In this document: piece after piece, positions 8,902 to 18,585 of the stretch | Position numbering within the stretch: the stretch's first letter is position 1 | Layout: every line of letters starts with the position of its first letter | Source: Nitrospirillum amazonense | Lineage (GTDB): Bacteria; Pseudomonadota; Alphaproteobacteria; Azospirillales; Azospirillaceae | NCBI RefSeq assembly: GCF_007828045.1 | Contig: NZ_VITN01000023.1 | Location: 1 to 64,000, forward strand | Length of the DNA: 64,000 bases | Direction of reading: 5' to 3' | The notes under the pieces: model-generated | Database searches by the model: none | What the model was told of the DNA's origin: nothing | Seen by the model: only the letters and a program-made list of their open reading frames with translations | Position numbers and translations under genes: made by a program

Positions 8902-11589
8902 ATGGCCTTCACATTCCATGCTCAAACGAGCCATCGCCGCAATTGGCTGGCCGTGGCGGTGACGACGTTCCTGTTGCTTGCACCCGACGCGGGCTTGGCG
9001 CAAACGGCCTTGGATGTGGAGGCCGTTCCCCGGGGAATGCTGGCCGACACGGTCCAGCCGACCGCCTACCGGCTGGATTTGACGATCCTGCCGGAACAGC
9101 CCCGCTTCAACGGCCATGCTGAGATCGACGTCCAACTGCAACGGGAGGCGGCGCAGATTTTCCTGCACGGGAAGGACCTGACGGTCATCCGCGCCACCGC
9201 GCGGACCAGCAGTGGAACGGTGCTGGCGCAATGGTCGGAGGTGGAGCGCAGCGGCGTCGCGCGGCTGATATTCGCCGACCCCCTTCCGGCCGGTGCGGTG
9301 ACGCTGTCCTTCGACTACTCCGCCCCCTACACCGACACGCCCTCGGGCTTCTATCATCTGAAATCCGGTGGGGAATGGTACAGCTGGACCCACCTGGAGC
9401 CTAGCCTCGCCCGGCAGGCCTTCCCGAGCTTTGACGAACCCCGGTTCAAGACCCCCTTCACCGTGGTGATCCGCACGCATCCCGGACTGACGGCGGTCAG
9501 CAACATGCCGGAGGTGGCCGTTGAGCATGAGGACGACCTGGACGCCCACCGCTTCGCCCCCACTCCACCGCTGCCCACCTATCTGGTGGCGCTAAACGTG
9601 GGGCCATTCATCCAGGCGGTCGGCACCGTTCCGCCCACACCACAGCGGCCGGCGCCCCTGCCCCTGCGCATCCTGGCGCCGCAAGCGCAGGCCGGCCGGT
9701 TGGACACGGCCCTGCGCGAGACCCCACCCATCCTCTCGCTGCTGGAAAACTATTTCGGCCAAGCCTTCCCTTTCCCCAAGCTGGACCAGATCGCCACACC
9801 CGACCTCAGCGGCGCCATGGAGAACGCCGGGGCGGATCTCTACGGCGAGCGCATCCTGTTGATCAGCCCGGACGCCAGCACGGAGGACCGCCGGCATTTC
9901 GGCGACGCCCTCTCGCATGAGCTGTCGCACCAATGGTTCGGCGATCTGGTCACGCCGCGCTGGTGGGACGACACCTGGCTGAACGAAAGCTTCGCCAACT
10001 GGATGGGATTCCACATCGGCGACGCCTGGCGGCCGGACCTGGGGATCGGGATCGAGGGCAAGGTGGCGGCGTTCCGCGCCATGGAAACCGACGCTCTGGA
10101 TGTCGGTCGGCCCATCCACCAGCCCGTAACGACCACGGACGAGGCCGGCGACACTTTCGACACCATCACCTACGGCAAGGGCGCCCAGGTGGTGGGCATG
10201 ATCGCCGCCTACCTGGGAGAGGAGCGTTTCAAAACCGCCGTGCGGCTGCACCTGTCGCGCCACCCTTACGGCACCGCCACGGCGGATGATTTCTTTCAGG
10301 CCCTGTCGGATACCGCCGGCGACCCGCAGATCCTGGCGGCCATGCACAGCTTCATCGACCAGCCGGGCGTGCCGCTGGTCACCATCAGCCGCGCGGGCAA
10401 CGGGCTGGTCGCCACCCAGACACGCTACACACCTCTGAGCGATGCAGTGGACAGTCATGCCAAGCTCCAGACCTGGTCCATACCCTTCTGCCTGCGCGCC
10501 GGGCCGGCACAGGCCTGCCGGCTGCTGGGGGCGGAGCCGACCAGCCTGGAGGCGCCGCCCGCCCCATTCCTCATGCCCAACGTGGATGGCGCCGGATACT
10601 ACCGTTTCGACTTGCCGTCGGCCGACTGGCGCCAACTGATCGCCCATCTGCCGGAGTTGCCGACGGCGGAGGCCCTGGCCGCCGACGACAGCCTGTGGGC
10701 ATCCTTCGCCGCCGGTCGGACGGGGGCCGGCCTGCTGTTGGCCGAGACGCGCTCGCTTGCGGCGCATCCCAACACCGACGCGGCCCTGGCCGGCGTCACC
10801 CGCCTGGGCATCCTGGTCCATCGCGGCTATGTGACGCCGGAAGCGATGATGGCCTACCGGCGCTTCGTCAGCCGGATATTGACGCCCCAGGCCCAGGCGT
10901 TGGGCCTGGACCCGCGCGCGGGCACCCATGATGGCGAACCGGACGAACGGCGGAACCGGCGCCAACAGGTGGCCCTGCTGCTGGTGCGGGAGGCGGCGGA
11001 CGCCCCCCTGTCCGCCCGCTTGGCGGTTGCCGCCCAGCAATACCTCGCGGGTGACCGCCAGGCGGTGAGCGAAAGCCTCATGGACAGCGCCTTCATCGCC
11101 TATGCCCGGCGGGGCGGTCTGCCCGCCGTGCGACGGCTGGTGGAACGGGCGTTGTCCAGCGACGACCCCGTCTTCCGGGATGCCGCCCTGGACGCCGCCG
11201 CGTCCACCGACATGCCGGTGGTGGCCACCTGGCTGCTGACCCTGGAGGACGCCCGTCTGCGCCGGGGCGAACGCATGGCCCTGCTCCATGGTCTGGCGGC
11301 GGCCTCCGCCACGCGAGACCTGACGGCGCGCTGGATCCTGGACAGCTACGACCGGGTGATCGGCGCACCCAACGGCGCCCCATACACCCGTCGCCTGCCC
11401 TTCCTGATGTCGGCCCATTGTTCCGCCACCATGGCGGACGAGGTCGAGCGCCGCTTCGGTGTCCTGATGCGCCAGGACGGCGACGCCTTGGACTTCGACC
11501 GCATGCAGGAGCGGACGCGGCGCTGCGCCAGTCTCAAGATGGCCAGGAGCGTGGAATTAAGCCGCGCCCTGATGAACATGGACCATTGA
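8902..11589 (+). CDS. M1 family metallopeptidase (aminopeptidase N-like), secreted
   Basis: 895-residue zinc aminopeptidase. The ATG at 8902 gives a signal peptide with a basic start, hydrophobic core LAVAVTTFLLLAPDAG and an AQT cleavage region. The exopeptidase motif GAMEN is at 304-308. The zinc site HELSH is at 339-343, with the third ligand Glu near 362 in NESFANW. The C-terminal third is an ERAP1-like helical domain. Predicted to trim peptides in the periplasm or outside the cell. It is flanked by hairpins and probably monocistronic. Confidence 0.93.
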   Translation: MAFTFHAQTSHRRNWLAVAVTTFLLLAPDAGLAQTALDVEAVPRGMLADTVQPTAYRLDLTILPEQPRFNGHAEIDVQLQREAAQIFLHGKDLTVIRATARTSSGTVLAQWSEVERSGVARLIFADPLPAGAVTLSFDYSAPYTDTPSGFYHLKSGGEWYSWTHLEPSLARQAFPSFDEPRFKTPFTVVIRTHPGLTAVSNMPEVAVEHEDDLDAHRFAPTPPLPTYLVALNVGPFIQAVGTVPPTPQRPAPLPLRILAPQAQAGRLDTALRETPPILSLLENYFGQAFPFPKLDQIATPDLSGAMENAGADLYGERILLISPDASTEDRRHFGDALSHELSHQWFGDLVTPRWWDDTWLNESFANWMGFHIGDAWRPDLGIGIEGKVAAFRAMETDALDVGRPIHQPVTTTDEAGDTFDTITYGKGAQVVGMIAAYLGEERFKTAVRLHLSRHPYGTATADDFFQALSDTAGDPQILAAMHSFIDQPGVPLVTISRAGNGLVATQTRYTPLSDAVDSHAKLQTWSIPFCLRAGPAQACRLLGAEPTSLEAPPAPFLMPNVDGAGYYRFDLPSADWRQLIAHLPELPTAEALAADDSLWASFAAGRTGAGLLLAETRSLAAHPNTDAALAGVTRLGILVHRGYVTPEAMMAYRRFVSRILTPQAQALGLDPRAGTHDGEPDERRNRRQQVALLLVREAADAPLSARLAVAAQQYLAGDRQAVSESLMDSAFIAYARRGGLPAVRRLVERALSSDDPVFRDAALDAAASTDMPVVATWLLTLEDARLRRGERMALLHGLAAASATRDLTARWILDSYDRVIGAPNGAPYTRRLPFLMSAHCSATMADEVERRFGVLMRQDGDALDFDRMQERTRRCASLKMARSVELSRALMNMDH

Positions 11590-11594
11590 ACGGC

Positions 11595-11621
11595 GCCCGC
11601 CTGCCGACGTCGGCGGCGGGC
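11595..11621 (+). terminator. GC-rich hairpin after the aminopeptidase gene
   Basis: GCCCGC and GCGGGC flank an inner GCCGAC-GTCGGC stem immediately after the aminopeptidase stop. The stem is strong but no T-run follows, so factor-independent termination is uncertain. Confidence 0.4.
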
Positions 11622-11774
11622 CGGGAAACACGACTCTCTCATGCCTAGGCGGGCCAAAGGGGTTGTGGCCATACTGCCGGCAATCGGGGCGTGAAATTTC
11701 ATGGAAAAAGCGGGTTGCTGGATGCGCTGAGCGGCGGCCCCCGCCACCTGGACATTAGCGGATGGGGCTTCGCC

Positions 11775-14624
11775 ATGTCGAACAAGAACACCGTGGATTG
11801 GGCGCGCGTCGACGCGGCGCTGGACGAGTTGATGGATCTGCCCGCCCAGGCGCGGCCGGAGGCGATCATCCGGTTGGCGGCGGGCGACCCGCAGTTGCAG
11901 CGGGAGCTGGAGACGCTGGCAGCGGAGCTGGACCGTGACGACACCTGGCTGGACCGCCCCGCGGCGGAACTGGTGATGGAGGCCGATCAGGCCCGTCCGG
12001 TGGGCGGCCTGGCGCCCGGCCAGCGGGTGGGGGCCTACCGCATCGTCGCGATGATCGGCCGCGGCGGCATGGGCGAGGTCTACCGGGCGGAGCGGGCGGA
12101 CGGCCATTTCCAACAGCAGGTGGCCCTGAAGCTGATCCGCCACGACGCCATCGACCATATCGAGCGTTTTCAGGCGGAACGGGAAATCCTGGCCCAGTTG
12201 GAGCATCCCGGCATCACCCGCATCTATGATGGCGGCCTGCTGGACGGCCAGCCCTACATGGTCATGGAACTGGTGACCGGCCAGCCCATCACGGACTGGT
12301 GCCGCGACCATCACCTGGGCCTGGACGATCGCCTGAAACTGTTCCTGACCGTTTGCGACGCTGTCGCCTACGCCCACCGCACCCTGATCGTCCACCGCGA
12401 CCTGAAGCCCAGCAACATCCTGGTGACGCCGGAGGGCCAAGTGAAGCTGCTGGACTTCGGCATCGCCAAGCGCATCGCCGCCACCGCCGACGCCGCCACG
12501 CTGCAGTTGCCCCTGACGCCCAGCTACGCCGCACCGGAACAGCTTACAGGCAGCACCATCAGCACCGCCACGGACGCCTACGCCCTGGGCATGCTGCTGT
12601 TCGAACTGCTGGTCGGCGTCCGTCCCTGGGCGCTGGACGAGATGCCGCTCGCGGTGGCGGTACGCACCGTGTTGCAGGAAACAGCGCCGGTGCTGCATGA
12701 GGTCATACCCCCACCCGGCATCGTCCCGCCCGTGCCCGCGAAGGCCCTGGCCGGCGACCTTAGCGCCATCGTCGCCAAAGCCCTGCGCAAGGAGCCCACC
12801 CACCGTTACGAAACGGTGGAGGCGCTGGCCCGCGACATCACCCGCATGCGCGAGGGGCACCCCGTCTCCGCCCGCGACGGGTCGCGTTTCTACGTCGTGG
12901 ATCGCTTCGTGCGCCGCCACCGCTGGCCCATCGCGGCGGCGGCGGTCGTGCTGCTCACCCTGGTCGGCGGCCTGGGGGGCGTCACCTGGCAGTACCTACG
13001 GGCCCAGGAGGAAACCGTCCTCGCCCAGAAAGCGGCGACCCGGGCGGAAGCCATCAAATCCTTCGTGGTCGGCCTGTTCAGTGCGACAGATGATAAATTC
13101 CCCAAGGACAAGCAACGACGGGACGTATCGGCGGAAACGCTGCTGACGCTCGGCCTGAAGCGGGTGGAACGGGATTTCGCCCAGGATCCAGGCCTGGCTC
13201 TGGAACTCTATGGCATCACCAGCGACCTCTATCAGGCTCTGGATGATCCGGAGGGCCGCGCCGATGTCGCGGAGAAAAAGGCCGACTTGGCGCGCAAAGC
13301 CTTCGGCGAGACCCACCCGATGGCCCTTGAGGCGCTGCTGGACGAGGTGTCGGCCATCGACGATCTCGGCAGGAACCAAATCGACCGGATACGGGAGGTC
13401 ATGGCCAGGCTTGATGTCCTGTTGCGGACATCCGGGCAGGACAACACCGGCTACCGCGCCCGCTGGTGGATGTATGAAGCAAACCTGCTAGGAGCCGATC
13501 CGCATACACAGGCGGAAATTCTTCCTGCTTACGACCGGGCCATCGACCTGTATGCGCGTTATGCCCCGAACGACTCCCATTACCCCTCAACCCTTCAGAA
13601 CGCCGCGGTCCGGCATATGCGGAAGGGGGATTACGAGAAAGCGGCCTCCCTTTATCAGGAGGCGCTAGAGATATGGGGGCGCGACCCCCACGCGGACAAT
13701 GGTCGCCACATTTCCATCACGCTGGGCAACCAGGCCATCGTCTTCGAGAAAATGGGCCGGATGGCCGACGCCGAACGGAATTATGAAAAGGCCGGACCCC
13801 TGGCGCTCGCCGCCTATGGCGTCGGCGGCGTTTATGGGTTCATCCGGGTCGAGCACGCGCGGCTGCTGCACCAGCTGGGCGAGCGGGAACGGTCGCTAGC
13901 CATCTTCACGGCGCTGCTCGACCAGATCGCGCACAGCCGCTCGTCCGGCGACACAGCCGCCGCGGTCAAGATGATCTACGGGAACTGCCTGAGGGCGGAG
14001 GGTCGCGCCGCCGAGGCCATTCCGCTTCTGCAGGAGATCCTGGACTACGTCATCGCCCATCCGGATGAAGCCCGCGACATCTGGGCCCTGAAGGCGATGC
14101 TGGGGCAAGCCTATGCCCAGGTCGGGCGTGCGGACGAGGCACGCGCCGCCCTGTCCTGGTCGCTGGAACAGTTCCTCGCCCATGAACCGAACGGGAAGGA
14201 TACGCGGGACCTGCGCGGCGCATGGGCCTGGTTCCTCCTAGACCAGGGGGACGACAAGGCCGCCGCCCAGGTCATCGACGACGTCATCCGGGATGAGGCG
14301 CAACTGCGCATGGTTTCCACGACGCCGGCCCTGGCATGGGCCGGCCGCGCCCGCCTGGCGCTGAAGCGGGGCGATGCCCCAGCGGCGGCGGCGGCGATGG
14401 ACAGCGCCTTCACCGCCTACGCCCAGGTCAAGGCGCTGCATGACGCGCGCGTCCACACCACCCTGCTGCTGACCCGCGCCACCATCCGGCTGGCCGCCGG
14501 AGACAAGGCGGGCGCCGCCCAGGACGCGAAGGAGGCGTTGGCCGACGCCCGCCGTATGGATGCGCCGGAAAGCCCGGTGATCCGCCAGGCGCAGGCGGCA
14601 GTCGCCGCCTCGGAAAAGCCCTGA
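11775..14624 (+). CDS. Serine/threonine protein kinase with transmembrane segment and TPR region
   Basis: 949-residue protein. An N-terminal Hanks-type kinase domain spans about residues 85-350: glycine loop IGRGGMGEVYRA, VALKL lysine, catalytic HRDLKPSNIL, DFG and APE. One transmembrane helix (about 383-405, WPIAAAAVVLLTLVGG) follows, then a long TPR-type helical region to about residue 900. The ATG at 11775 begins the conserved part; a GTG at 11691 is a less likely start. This architecture is usually paired with an ECF sigma factor, and one lies two genes downstream. Target unknown. Confidence 0.9.
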   Translation: MSNKNTVDWARVDAALDELMDLPAQARPEAIIRLAAGDPQLQRELETLAAELDRDDTWLDRPAAELVMEADQARPVGGLAPGQRVGAYRIVAMIGRGGMGEVYRAERADGHFQQQVALKLIRHDAIDHIERFQAEREILAQLEHPGITRIYDGGLLDGQPYMVMELVTGQPITDWCRDHHLGLDDRLKLFLTVCDAVAYAHRTLIVHRDLKPSNILVTPEGQVKLLDFGIAKRIAATADAATLQLPLTPSYAAPEQLTGSTISTATDAYALGMLLFELLVGVRPWALDEMPLAVAVRTVLQETAPVLHEVIPPPGIVPPVPAKALAGDLSAIVAKALRKEPTHRYETVEALARDITRMREGHPVSARDGSRFYVVDRFVRRHRWPIAAAAVVLLTLVGGLGGVTWQYLRAQEETVLAQKAATRAEAIKSFVVGLFSATDDKFPKDKQRRDVSAETLLTLGLKRVERDFAQDPGLALELYGITSDLYQALDDPEGRADVAEKKADLARKAFGETHPMALEALLDEVSAIDDLGRNQIDRIREVMARLDVLLRTSGQDNTGYRARWWMYEANLLGADPHTQAEILPAYDRAIDLYARYAPNDSHYPSTLQNAAVRHMRKGDYEKAASLYQEALEIWGRDPHADNGRHISITLGNQAIVFEKMGRMADAERNYEKAGPLALAAYGVGGVYGFIRVEHARLLHQLGERERSLAIFTALLDQIAHSRSSGDTAAAVKMIYGNCLRAEGRAAEAIPLLQEILDYVIAHPDEARDIWALKAMLGQAYAQVGRADEARAALSWSLEQFLAHEPNGKDTRDLRGAWAWFLLDQGDDKAAAQVIDDVIRDEAQLRMVSTTPALAWAGRARLALKRGDAPAAAAAMDSAFTAYAQVKALHDARVHTTLLLTRATIRLAAGDKAGAAQDAKEALADARRMDAPESPVIRQAQAAVAASEKP

Positions 14625-14742
14625 ACATTATCCAGTCGGGCATGTCCGGATTCGCTCGCGGATTGGGTTTTACCAAATGGGGGGTCTACGCATCGTGACG
14701 GCGGCCGCCCCAATGTGAACCCGGCATCCGTCACACGAGGGC

Positions 14743-15729
14743 ATGGACATGTTCACCCCAGCGGCCGCTGTCCAGGACAACACTGTCGCCCCTTTCCCTT
14801 TTCGGCTCACCCCCGAGCGGCCCCACCACGCCGCGCACGGGGCCCATGGCGAGCGGCTGGCGGAGCAATTCCATCTGCCGTCGGTTCCGGCCCTGGTCGC
14901 AACGTTGCGCCCCTCCAACACCGTGCTGGCCGTCAGCCACCTCCAGACCCAGGCGCCACCACCGCTGCCGTCCCTGGCCTTCCCGCCGGAGGATGCCTAT
15001 TTGGTTCTGCTGCACCTCCAACACCTGGCCGATCATCGTTTCTGGCTGGACGGCCGGGAAATCCCGGTGAGCGCATGCGACGCTGGCGCCGTCAGCATCG
15101 CCCATCTGGCCCACAATCCTGTCTGGCTCTTCGCGGCGCCGCTGGACGCGCTGGCGTTCTATATCCCCATGACCGCGCTGCAAGCGGTGGCGCGGCAGCA
15201 TAACGCCCAGCCGCCACCCATCTTGCACTGCCCGCGCAACCAGCCGGATGCCACCGCCCTGCAACTGGGGTTCAACCTGCTGGCGCCCCTTAAGAAGGGA
15301 CAATCCGGCGCCTTGTTCTTCACCGACCATGTGATGCAGGCCTTCTGCGCCTACATCGCCCAACGCTATGGCCGCATGGAGGTCGCCCGCCGGTTGCAGG
15401 GGGGCTTGACCCCGCGGCAAGAGCGACAGGCCAAGTCGTTGCTGATGTCCTCCATCCAAACCGGCGCCACGGTCGCGGAGGTGGCGGCGGCGGTGGGGCT
15501 GTCACCCAGTTATTTCCTGCGGGCCTTCCGCCAGTCCGTGGGCGAACCGCCGCGCCGCTGGCTGACGGCCCACAAACTGGAGCAGGCCAAGCGCTATTTG
15601 ACGGAAACCGACATGCCCCTGGCCGAGGTCGCGGTCGCCTGCGGCTTCGGTGACCAGCCCTACCTCACCCGGCTGTTTACGCGACTGGTGGGCAAGCCGC
15701 CCGGGGCATGGCGCCGAGACCAGCGCTGA
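14743..15729 (+). CDS. AraC family transcriptional regulator
   Basis: 328-residue regulator. The C-terminal 100 residues contain two helix-turn-helix motifs typical of AraC/XylS (VAEVAAAVGLSPSYFLRAF and LAEVAVACGFGDQPYLTRLF). The N-terminal 200 residues are a poorly conserved sensing domain. It lies between the kinase and the ECF sigma gene, all on the same strand with gaps of about 120 and 70 bp. An effector cannot be deduced. Confidence 0.92.
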   Translation: MDMFTPAAAVQDNTVAPFPFRLTPERPHHAAHGAHGERLAEQFHLPSVPALVATLRPSNTVLAVSHLQTQAPPPLPSLAFPPEDAYLVLLHLQHLADHRFWLDGREIPVSACDAGAVSIAHLAHNPVWLFAAPLDALAFYIPMTALQAVARQHNAQPPPILHCPRNQPDATALQLGFNLLAPLKKGQSGALFFTDHVMQAFCAYIAQRYGRMEVARRLQGGLTPRQERQAKSLLMSSIQTGATVAEVAAAVGLSPSYFLRAFRQSVGEPPRRWLTAHKLEQAKRYLTETDMPLAEVAVACGFGDQPYLTRLFTRLVGKPPGAWRRDQR

Positions 15730-15801
15730 TAGTCGCAACTGTTCCCCCCGCCCCTGATGAGGCATGATACCGCCTTAGCCAGCGGCGGGATGTGATCGGC
15801 C

Positions 15802-16404
15802 ATGACGCAAGCGCTTCAAGACCTTGTCGACTATTCGGACTCGGCGGAAACGGCCCGCACCGCGGACATCCTGCTGCCGGTTTTCTATGACGAATTGCGC
15901 CGCCTGGCGAAACGGACGCGAGGACGGCGGGGAACCGGCGACACGCTGCAAACCACGGCGCTGATCCACGAAACCTACCTCAAGCTGCGCGAAACGCCGG
16001 GCTTCGCCGACGAAGCGCACTTCCTGCGCGCCTCGGCGCTGGCCATGCGTCATATCCTGGTGAACCATGCCCGCGACCGGCTGGCGGCCAAGCGCGGTGG
16101 CGGCGTCGAGATGGTCTCGCTGGAGGATTGCGAGGTGGCCACGGACGACTGCCACCTGCTGGAGGTCAATGAGGCGCTGGGACAACTGGCGGCCGTGAAC
16201 CCGCGATGGGCGCGGTTGGTGGAGTGCCGCTTTTTCGCCGGCTTCAGCGAGACGGAAACGGCCAAGGCCCTGGGCATCACCGACCGTACCGTCCGCCGCG
16301 ACTGGATCAAGGCCCGCGCGTGGCTGTTGCGCGAACTGTCCCCTTCCGGCGAACTCGTCCTCCCAACGCCGGATAAGACGATGGCCGATCAGACGGCAGG
16401 CTGA
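15802..16404 (+). CDS. ECF-type RNA polymerase sigma factor
   Basis: 200-residue sigma factor of the PF07638 (ECF subfamily) group often encoded beside Ser/Thr kinases. The region-2-like segment is LLPVFYDELRRLAKR near residue 30, followed by TTALIHETYLKL. Region 4 contains ETETAKALGITDRTVRRDWIKARAWL. It lacks the longer linker of primary sigma factors. It overlaps the convergent TetR gene by 16 bp. Likely works with the kinase at 11775 in a phospho-controlled transcription switch. Confidence 0.9.
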   Translation: MTQALQDLVDYSDSAETARTADILLPVFYDELRRLAKRTRGRRGTGDTLQTTALIHETYLKLRETPGFADEAHFLRASALAMRHILVNHARDRLAAKRGGGVEMVSLEDCEVATDDCHLLEVNEALGQLAAVNPRWARLVECRFFAGFSETETAKALGITDRTVRRDWIKARAWLLRELSPSGELVLPTPDKTMADQTAG

Positions 16405-17030
16405 AGTTCCGCCGCCATCGCCGTTTCGAAGGGGCCGCCCCGGGAGCCGTAGCGCAGCAGGCTGGTGAAGACCTGCCGCTTGAACTGCAGCATCGGCCCT
16501 TCGTCGCGATAGACCTTGGACAACAGGATGGAGCCCTGTAGGGCGGCTATGATGATCCTGGCCAATCCCCCGGCATCCGTGCTGGCGGCCAATTCCTCCG
16601 CCACCACCGCGGCCGCCAGGCAGTCGGCGATGGATGCGGCCAACTCATCGAATATCTGCATCAGGCGCTGGCGCAACGCCTCGCTATGTTCCGGCACCTC
16701 GGCGCCCAAGTTGCCGTAGAAGCAGCCGCTGCGCATCTCCCCTTCACGCATGTGGGCGATACCGGCGTCGACATAGGCCTTCAGCCGTTCAAGGGGCGAC
16801 AGATCGCCATTGCGCAAGGTGAGGTGCAGGACGGCACGGGTGTCCTCGAAATATAGGTCGAGGATCTCCAAACCAAATGCCTCCTTCGAGACGAAGTGGT
16901 TGGTGAACGATCCTTGAGGAACGCCGGCGGCCTGCACGATGTCACGCACGCTGGACCCGATAAAGCCCCGCCGATGCACCAGGCGGAGGCCTTCGGTCAA
17001 AATCTTTTCTCTATTGGAAATCCGTGCCAT
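16389..17030 (-). CDS. TetR family regulator, probably of the ergothioneine genes
   Basis: 213-residue TetR regulator. The HTH is in residues about 8-55 (ILTEGLRLVHRRGFIGSSVRDIVQAAGVPQGSFTNHF), with a C-terminal ligand domain of the LmrA/YxaF/AcuR-like group. The start is at CAT 17028-17030, giving MARISNREK; the frame is open upstream. It is divergent from egtB. A 20-bp inverted repeat ends 7 bp from its start, and a second copy (16 of 20 bases) lies between egtB and the DUF427 gene, suggesting it represses itself and the egt genes. Confidence 0.92.
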   Translation of the reverse strand: MARISNREKILTEGLRLVHRRGFIGSSVRDIVQAAGVPQGSFTNHFVSKEAFGLEILDLYFEDTRAVLHLTLRNGDLSPLERLKAYVDAGIAHMREGEMRSGCFYGNLGAEVPEHSEALRQRLMQIFDELAASIADCLAAAVVAEELAASTDAGGLARIIIAALQGSILLSKVYRDEGPMLQFKRQVFTSLLRYGSRGGPFETAMAAELQPAV

Positions 17031-17036
17031 GTCACC

Positions 17037-17056
17037 AAATATGGTCGTACATATTT
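17037..17056. promoter_or_regulatory. Operator 1 for the TetR/ergothioneine locus
   Basis: AAATATG-GTCGTA-CATATTT is a perfect 7-bp inverted repeat in the tetR-egtB divergent gap. Bases CGTACATATTT recur identically in operator 2. Confidence 0.65.
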
Positions 17057-17128
17057 TGAGCGTCAAGAACGCCTCATCCCCCCTATGCACACGCCTGACC
17101 GGCGTGCCGATCCCGTAGGAAAAGCTTG

Positions 17129-18439
17129 ATGTACCCCCATTCCGTGGCGGCCGTTCCCGCCGCCGCCCCTTTCACCGACGACGACCGCGCCGCCCTGGTC
17201 CGCCAATACCAGGCCGTGCGGGATCGGACGGAGGCGCTGGCGGCGCCCTTGTCGGCGGAGGACCAGACGGTGCAGTCCATGCCGGACGCCAGCCCGACCA
17301 AATGGCACCGCGCCCATACAAGCTGGTTCTTCGAGACCTTCGTCCTTTCCCCGCACCTGCCGGGCTACACGCTTTTCGATCCCGCTTTCTCCTACGTCTT
17401 CAATTCTTATTATGAGGCGGCAGGGCCCCGCCATCCCCGGCCAGCGCGCGGCCTGCTGACCCGCCCGGGGGTGGGGGCGATCGCCGCCTACCGCGCCCAT
17501 GTCGACCGCGCCATGACATCCCTTTTGTCAACCTGCGGCCAACAGGTGGCCGACCTGGTGGTGCTGGGCCTGAACCATGAGCAGCAACACCAGGAATTGT
17601 TGCTGACCGACATAAAGCACGCCTTCTCGCTATCCCCGCTGTTTCCCGTCTATGTGCCCCGGGCCGATCCAGCCACACAGGGATCCGCTGAACGGGAATT
17701 GGCGGCGCCGACCGGATGGTGGAAGATCATCGGTGGCATCCATCGCATCGGCCATCAGCCGCACCTCGACGGCGGCTTCCATTTCGACAACGAAGGGCCG
17801 GCGCACGATGCCCTGATCCCGGACTTCCTCCTGGCCGACCGCCCGGTGACCAACGGGGAATACCTGGCCTTCATGGCGGACGGGGGCTATCGCCGGCCGG
17901 AATTCTGGTTGTCCGACGGCTGGGCCGCTGTCCAGGCCCAGGGCTGGGAAGCGCCAGCTTATTGGCATCGGAGCGACGAGGGTTGGCAGGTCTACACCCT
18001 GCACGGATTGGAACCGGTGAACACCTTCGAGCCTGTCAGCCACATCAGCTTCTATGAGGCGGCGGCCTATGCCCTGTGGGTCGGCGCCCGACTGCCCACG
18101 GAGTTCGAATGGGAACGGGCGGCACGCCTGCAGGCTTCGGAGGCAGACCGCGCCTCCGATCCCAGGGATGACACCCACCCCCATCCACGACCGGTCAGCG
18201 CCGGCCTGCGGCAGGATATCTGGGAATGGACGGCCAGCCCTTACTCCCCCTATCCCGGCTATCGGCCGCCGACGGGCGCCCTAGGCGAATATAACGGCAA
18301 GTTCATGGTCAACCAGATGGTGCTGCGCGGCCGGTCCTGCGCCACGCCGGCGGGCCACGACCGCCTGTCCTACCGCAATTTCTTTCCCGCCCATGTCCGC
18401 TGGCAGTTCACCGGCCTGCGCCTGGCTCAGGACGCCTGA
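17129..18439 (+). CDS. egtB: Ergothioneine biosynthesis protein EgtB (sulfoxide synthase)
   Basis: 436-residue non-haem-iron enzyme that joins hercynine with a thiol (gamma-glutamylcysteine or cysteine) using O2. The N-terminal DinB-like domain carries the iron ligands: His near residues 60-63 (KWHRAHT) and the HEQQHQE motif at 150-156. The C-terminal formylglycine-generating-enzyme-like domain begins near residue 200 and ends in RLSYRNFFPAHVRWQFTGLRLA. The ATG at 17129 after AGGAAAA is chosen over a TTG three bases upstream. egtD lies 563 bp beyond its stop. Confidence 0.95.
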   Translation: MYPHSVAAVPAAAPFTDDDRAALVRQYQAVRDRTEALAAPLSAEDQTVQSMPDASPTKWHRAHTSWFFETFVLSPHLPGYTLFDPAFSYVFNSYYEAAGPRHPRPARGLLTRPGVGAIAAYRAHVDRAMTSLLSTCGQQVADLVVLGLNHEQQHQELLLTDIKHAFSLSPLFPVYVPRADPATQGSAERELAAPTGWWKIIGGIHRIGHQPHLDGGFHFDNEGPAHDALIPDFLLADRPVTNGEYLAFMADGGYRRPEFWLSDGWAAVQAQGWEAPAYWHRSDEGWQVYTLHGLEPVNTFEPVSHISFYEAAAYALWVGARLPTEFEWERAARLQASEADRASDPRDDTHPHPRPVSAGLRQDIWEWTASPYSPYPGYRPPTGALGEYNGKFMVNQMVLRGRSCATPAGHDRLSYRNFFPAHVRWQFTGLRLAQDA

Positions 18440-18500
18440 ACACCGCCCCTGCATCCTTAAGCAAGGAAAAATCTCCGTCCGGGCACGCGCACCTTGAAAG

Positions 18501-18520
18501 TACTACGGACGTACATATTT
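18501..18520. promoter_or_regulatory. Operator 2 for the TetR/ergothioneine locus
   Basis: TACTACGGACGTACATATTT matches operator 1 at 16 of 20 positions, with the right half identical. It is 65 bp upstream of the DUF427 gene, implying a second regulated promoter inside the locus. Confidence 0.6.
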
Positions 18521-18585
18521 GATGATTCCGCCGCGATGCGCTCCTGCATGTGCGCCGATCGATCCCTTATTGAGGAGTGCTGGAA

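Noticed and set aside
9592-11418. 608-codon minus-strand frame opposite the M1 peptidase
   Set aside because: Composition typical of antisense high-GC frames; the plus strand has complete catalytic motifs.
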